Shown: piece after piece, positions 61,201 through 64,000 of the stretch | Layout: each line of letters starts with the position of its first letter | Numbering within the stretch: the first letter of the stretch is position 1 | Origin: Anarhynchus alexandrinus | Lineage: Eukaryota; Chordata; Aves; Charadriiformes; Charadriidae | DNA: 64,000 nucleotides | Reading direction: 5' to 3' | Assembly (NCBI GenBank): GCA_008711295.1 | Contig: VUYV01000396.1 | Coordinates: 242,180 to 306,179, forward strand | Program-made: the position numbers and the translations under genes | Notes under the pieces: model-generated | Seen by the model: the letters and a program-made list of their open reading frames with translations, nothing else | Databases searched by the model: none | What the model was told of the DNA's origin: nothing

Positions 61201-62373
61201 GTCCCCATCCGAGTAGTCCATCCCTGCTCACCACCGGACCGTTGCAAGCATTTAAGTATTCTGCTGAGCAGTAACAGACGGAGATATGCTTGGTGTCTTC
61301 CTAGGCTGGGGCTTTTGATGAACAAACACATTGACTAGAGTTGTAAGTCCCCACAAAAATATACTAGAATTAACAGCAGTCTCGATTCTATGCTACAATC
61401 CAGGTATTCCAGAAAAGAAGCATATTCCAAATTCTGCATGAGCTCAACATTTATTTCAAGATAGAAGATCTAAAAAATGTTGACATCCATTGCAGTCCTA
61501 AATCAAAGTGAATTTGCTGAGATGGGGCAGTGGGAGTCAGATGAATTTCTCTCATCCAGTATCCTCACCCTCTGGCCTGGATCTTCAAAGGAGACCCCAG
61601 ATTTGCTTGCTTAAAGCTGGTTTTTAGTTTAAGATGAGTGAAAATAGAACCTGGTCACAGCCTGGTTCTGAACACCGTGGCACGCTCTGGGGTCTCGTTG
61701 GCTTGCATGGCACAACCGTTGCCTTCCGTGACTGTTGCCCAGACTAGCTTGGCCCTGACCCTGAATTTTGAGGCATGGGTGAAAGTATCTGGACTGCAGG
61801 ACTGGTTGCAAAAAAAAAAAACCAAACCAAGCAATCCTAATCAGCTACACTAGGTGTAGTCAAAGCACAAGGGTTCAGGGTGTCAAAATGACCTTGGGTG
61901 CTGAGAAAAGTGCCATTCCTAGACTGTGTTGCCCCTGTTTGAGATGCACACACTAGCCTCCAGTTCCACCTCTGCCATTCACCAGGACCTCTTTCTTTGC
62001 TGGATAACTCCCCACACGCCAGCTGAAAGGTATCTCCAAATACATCCTTAATTAATTTTACAAATCCTAATCCCCATCCTGGCTACACTCTCAAATTATT
62101 GTAATTTCTACCTGTCACTTCTTCTCCTGCTACCTAATATTTCAAGGATTAACTGGACAGCATGTAACCTCTTCTTAGTCCTCTGTAATAATGTCTGCTC
62201 TCTGTTCCTTTGTCTTAGCATTTTCTCATCTGTCTACAGATTCCTGTGCTTCTTTTCAAGGCAATGTCCAAGTGTGAAGCTGTTTTAGCCATTCACAAAG
62301 ATGAGATTTATTCTCTAGAAGCACACCAATAACACAGCATTAAAAAAATAAAATAGCAGTCTCTCTCATCAAA

Positions 62374-62490
62374 ATCTAATGAACATGCGATTTAATCTTT
62401 ATTAAGAATTCATTAGGTTCTCAGCAAGCCTGTCTAATGGAGCTTGACCAGGTGAAATGCTAATGCCTACATTATATTTAAATTAATTTT
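62374..62490. promoter_or_regulatory. cluster of TAAT/ATTA cores (candidate regulatory element)
   Basis: About eight TAAT or ATTA cores lie within some 115 bp (near 62377, 62392, 62401, 62412, 62435, 62461, 62471 and 62483), with one CAGGTG E-box at 62450. TAAT is the core of homeodomain sites. Clusters of this kind in introns of neural genes are often enhancers, but AT-rich DNA also gives them by chance. Conservation could not be checked. Confidence 0.35.
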
Positions 62491-62758
62491 CAGAAATGTT
62501 CATTTCCCCGAGTTGTTCCCTGCACATCGCTCTCCCCCGGTGCCCGTGGCTGCGCGGCTCTCTCCAGATGCCTGCTGCCGTGCTCATAGCAACACCGCTG
62601 TCCCCACCCCAGCCTCCGCACGATTCACTGGAGTTTCCACACTGACGGACGCCTCCCAGTTGCCGACACTACGAGCCCTTTCACCATAGCAGCCTTCTCG
62701 GCATTTTCAAGTACAAAGCTGCAAGCCTAGCACACGTTACTTTAAGACTGTTTCATGG

Positions 62759-62832
62759 AATATATATATATATGCACATATATATATAAAAATTATATAT
62801 ATAGATGAAATTTATATATATACACACATATA
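62759..62832. repeat. TA-rich microsatellite
   Basis: Alternating TATATA blocks broken by GCACA, AAAAT and AGATGAAAT, ending TATATATACACACATATA. It is interrupted and probably old, but still likely to vary in length. Confidence 0.93.
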
Positions 62833-63543
62833 AAATGGCGCATGGTTCAGCCCTCAATATCCTGATTTAGTCCAGCAAACAGGTTATTATCTTGATGCAA
62901 TTTGCTCCAAAAAAAACAAGAGCTCTGCTCTTTGGAAAACAAGTCATGGTACACTAATTGTGTAAGCCAGCGTGGCCACCGCCTGCCCTCCCGCCTATGG
63001 GCTCTGTGTGTATGCACTGCTGCACTGCTATTGTGGTACCTACAGCCTCTCCCTTCAACCGAAACCCATCATCGCCCGCCATTCCAGCACGCTTCTGCAG
63101 GAGCAATTCCTAGAGATTAAATAATTTATTGGTGTTCATCTGCAGTAACATCTCCCCTGATCCACCTTTCGCAGACAAACAAGAGCAAACGAAACCCACC
63201 CCACCCCACCCCAGCCCCAAATCAAACCGCCGGGGTGGAAAGCCCCCTTTTCAAACCGCGAAAAGGGGAGCTCGGAGCCTTTACAGAAGTAGGGTACACA
63301 GATGTCGGTGGGAGAAGCTGCGGAGACTGCCGTGCGCTGGAGGCGAGCCTCCTCGGCTGCCAGACCTCCCAGCCCCGCAGCGCCTTGGGAAAAAACACCG
63401 CCTCAGGCGGGGATGATGGTTTTTAGTCCCCCGTGAACCCCTCGAGGGCTGGACGCAGCGGCCGCAGGGTTGATACCGAAATATCCGGGTCACCCGCTAA
63501 GCCACTCTGGCTGGAGAGGAGCTGGGCTGAAGGCCCGGATCTG

Positions 63544-63597
63544 CCCACTCACACACTCACAGTGTCACACTCGCACACAGTCACACTCGCACACAGC
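63544..63597. repeat. CA-rich tandem repeat (CACACTCGCACACAGT type)
   Basis: Imperfect tandem of a 16-bp unit, including CACACTCGCACACAGTCACA and a further CTCGCACACAG copy. Short and partly decayed. Confidence 0.7.
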
Positions 63598-63835
63598 CGG
63601 GGCGGCGACGGGAGCGCAAAGGCAACAGATTGCCGAGCGGCGCCGAACCCCTTCGGCTATTTCCGACCCTGTTCGGCTCCTCCCCGAGCGCTCTCCGGAG
63701 GCAGCCGAGCGCGGCGGCCGGCGGGAGCCGAGCGCTGTCGAACGGCGGGTTCGAGTCCCCCGCTGGGCGCTGTCCACCACGCGAACCGCCTGAAAGCCGC
63801 AACCGGCGGCCGGCCCCGGTCCCTTCGGTGTCGTC

Positions 63836-63870
63836 GGGGTGTGTGTGTGGGGGTGTGTGTGTGTGTGTGT
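63836..63870. repeat. GT microsatellite
   Basis: GGGGTGTGTGTGTGGGGGTG followed by seven further GT units. It lies within the CpG-rich block. Confidence 0.92.
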
Positions 63871-63980
63871 CGCCAACCCCGGCAAAGCCACCCCGTTCAA
63901 GGCACTGCGGGGAACAGCCTGTGCCCCCCCCCTCACCCTCCATTCACCCCCCCACGGGGGGGGAGGATGAGGTGGTGTTA

Positions 63981-64000
63981 GGGGGGGGGGGGGGGGGGGG
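63981..64000. repeat. poly-G run at the window edge
   Basis: Twenty G in a row up to the last base. Such runs often mark the failing end of a contig, so sequence to the right may be missing. Confidence 0.85.

Larger units (their letters stand above)
52821..62373 (-). other. long repeat-poor, AT-richer intron stretch
   Basis: No transposon or exon recognised in 9.5 kb. Small features are TTTCTACTACA-type decayed tandem at 53750-53815, a GTAGATAAATAAA duplication at 54107-54136, a GGT repeat at 54246-54266, the hairpin at 58208-58229 and an A-run near 61810. The 94-codon plus frame at 55066-55350 resembles no known protein. Confidence 0.55.
63181..63980. promoter_or_regulatory. CpG-rich terminal block (possible CpG island)
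   Basis: GC content rises sharply after 63180 and CpG is frequent, most of all at 63600-63800 (for example GAGCGCGGCGGCCGGCGGGA). This is typical of CpG islands at vertebrate promoters. No first exon of GNAO1 can be read here: the conserved N-terminal codons (MGCTLSAEER on the minus strand) are absent. It may be the edge of the main promoter island, an intragenic promoter, or only GC-rich intron. Confidence 0.5.
8179..64000 (-). other. GNAO1 intron 2, 3' part (5' end outside the window)
   Basis: Everything right of exon 3 is upstream in the gene. The preceding 43-bp exon 2 carries the P-loop (GAGESGKS) and should appear on the plus strand as a stretch starting TTCATCTG, then Lys, Val, Ile and Thr anticodon-strand triplets. 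All TTCATCTG-like sites that I found fail to continue correctly. Exon 2 is therefore beyond position 64000 or, less likely, inside the N gap at 20451-21410. If the former, intron 2 exceeds 55.8 kb. Large early introns are usual for this gene in vertebrates. Confidence 0.8.

Noticed and set aside
63137..63170. TTCATCTG motif as a candidate for GNAO1 exon 2
   Set aside because: It continues CAGTAACATC and not with the Lys-Val-Ile-Thr triplets of the P-loop exon, and has no splice sites at the right spacing.
63748..63765. GGTTCGAGTCCC, a perfect tRNA B-box match
   Set aside because: The T-arm stem has a mismatch, and no A-box, D-arm, anticodon arm or acceptor stem can be drawn around it. Most likely chance in CpG-rich DNA.
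63433..63981. 182-codon open frame in the CpG-rich block
   Set aside because: It runs through the CA and GT repeats and has no recognisable domain. Its length is explained by GC content.

Overview
The window looks like a piece of an avian nuclear genome, almost all of it intronic. The main evidence is a set of CR1 retrotransposon fragments, most of them 5'-truncated, that end in the bird-type ATTCTATGATTCTATG tail. Several share one recent-looking 3' end. There are also two older MIR-like SINE copies and three or four badly decayed CR1-like relics. Nothing bacterial, viral or plasmid-like is visible.

One protein-coding exon is clear: 8037-8178 on the minus strand. It is 142 bp, has consensus AG and GT splice borders, and encodes residues 54 (third base) to 101 of the G-protein alpha-o subunit (GNAO1). 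The gene runs right to left. Positions 1-8036 are therefore the start of intron 3, and 8179-64000 is the 3' part of intron 2. I searched both flanks for the 43-bp P-loop exon 2, for exon 1 and for exon 4, and found none of them. If exon 2 is not hidden in the assembly gap, intron 2 is longer than 55.8 kb.

Layout: 1-8.0 kb is unique intron with a G-run and an 18-bp tandem repeat. 8.0-8.2 kb is GNAO1 exon 3. 10-40 kb is intron carrying most of the CR1 copies, a 58-bp hairpin-forming minisatellite (17.2-17.4 kb), and an assembly gap (20451-21410) flanked by two copies of the same 1151-bp sequence. Two MIR-like SINEs lie at 38.2 and 40.6 kb. 40.7-62.7 kb is more AT-rich intron with almost no repeats except one old CR1 at 52.3 kb. 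62.4-62.5 kb is a dense cluster of TAAT cores. 62.76 kb is a TA microsatellite. 63.2-64.0 kb is CpG-rich, includes a GT microsatellite, and ends in a G-run at the window edge.

I found no evidence of a new multi-gene system. The most consequential observation is that the gap is probably false: two contig ends that overlap by 1151 bp seem not to have been merged. Other points of note are an Arg in place of the usual Lys at the exon 3 border, a 151-codon in-frame extension of exon 3 into intron 3, a CR1 insertion with an unusually clear 12-bp flanking repeat, and the terminal CpG-rich block, which could be an intragenic or alternative promoter.
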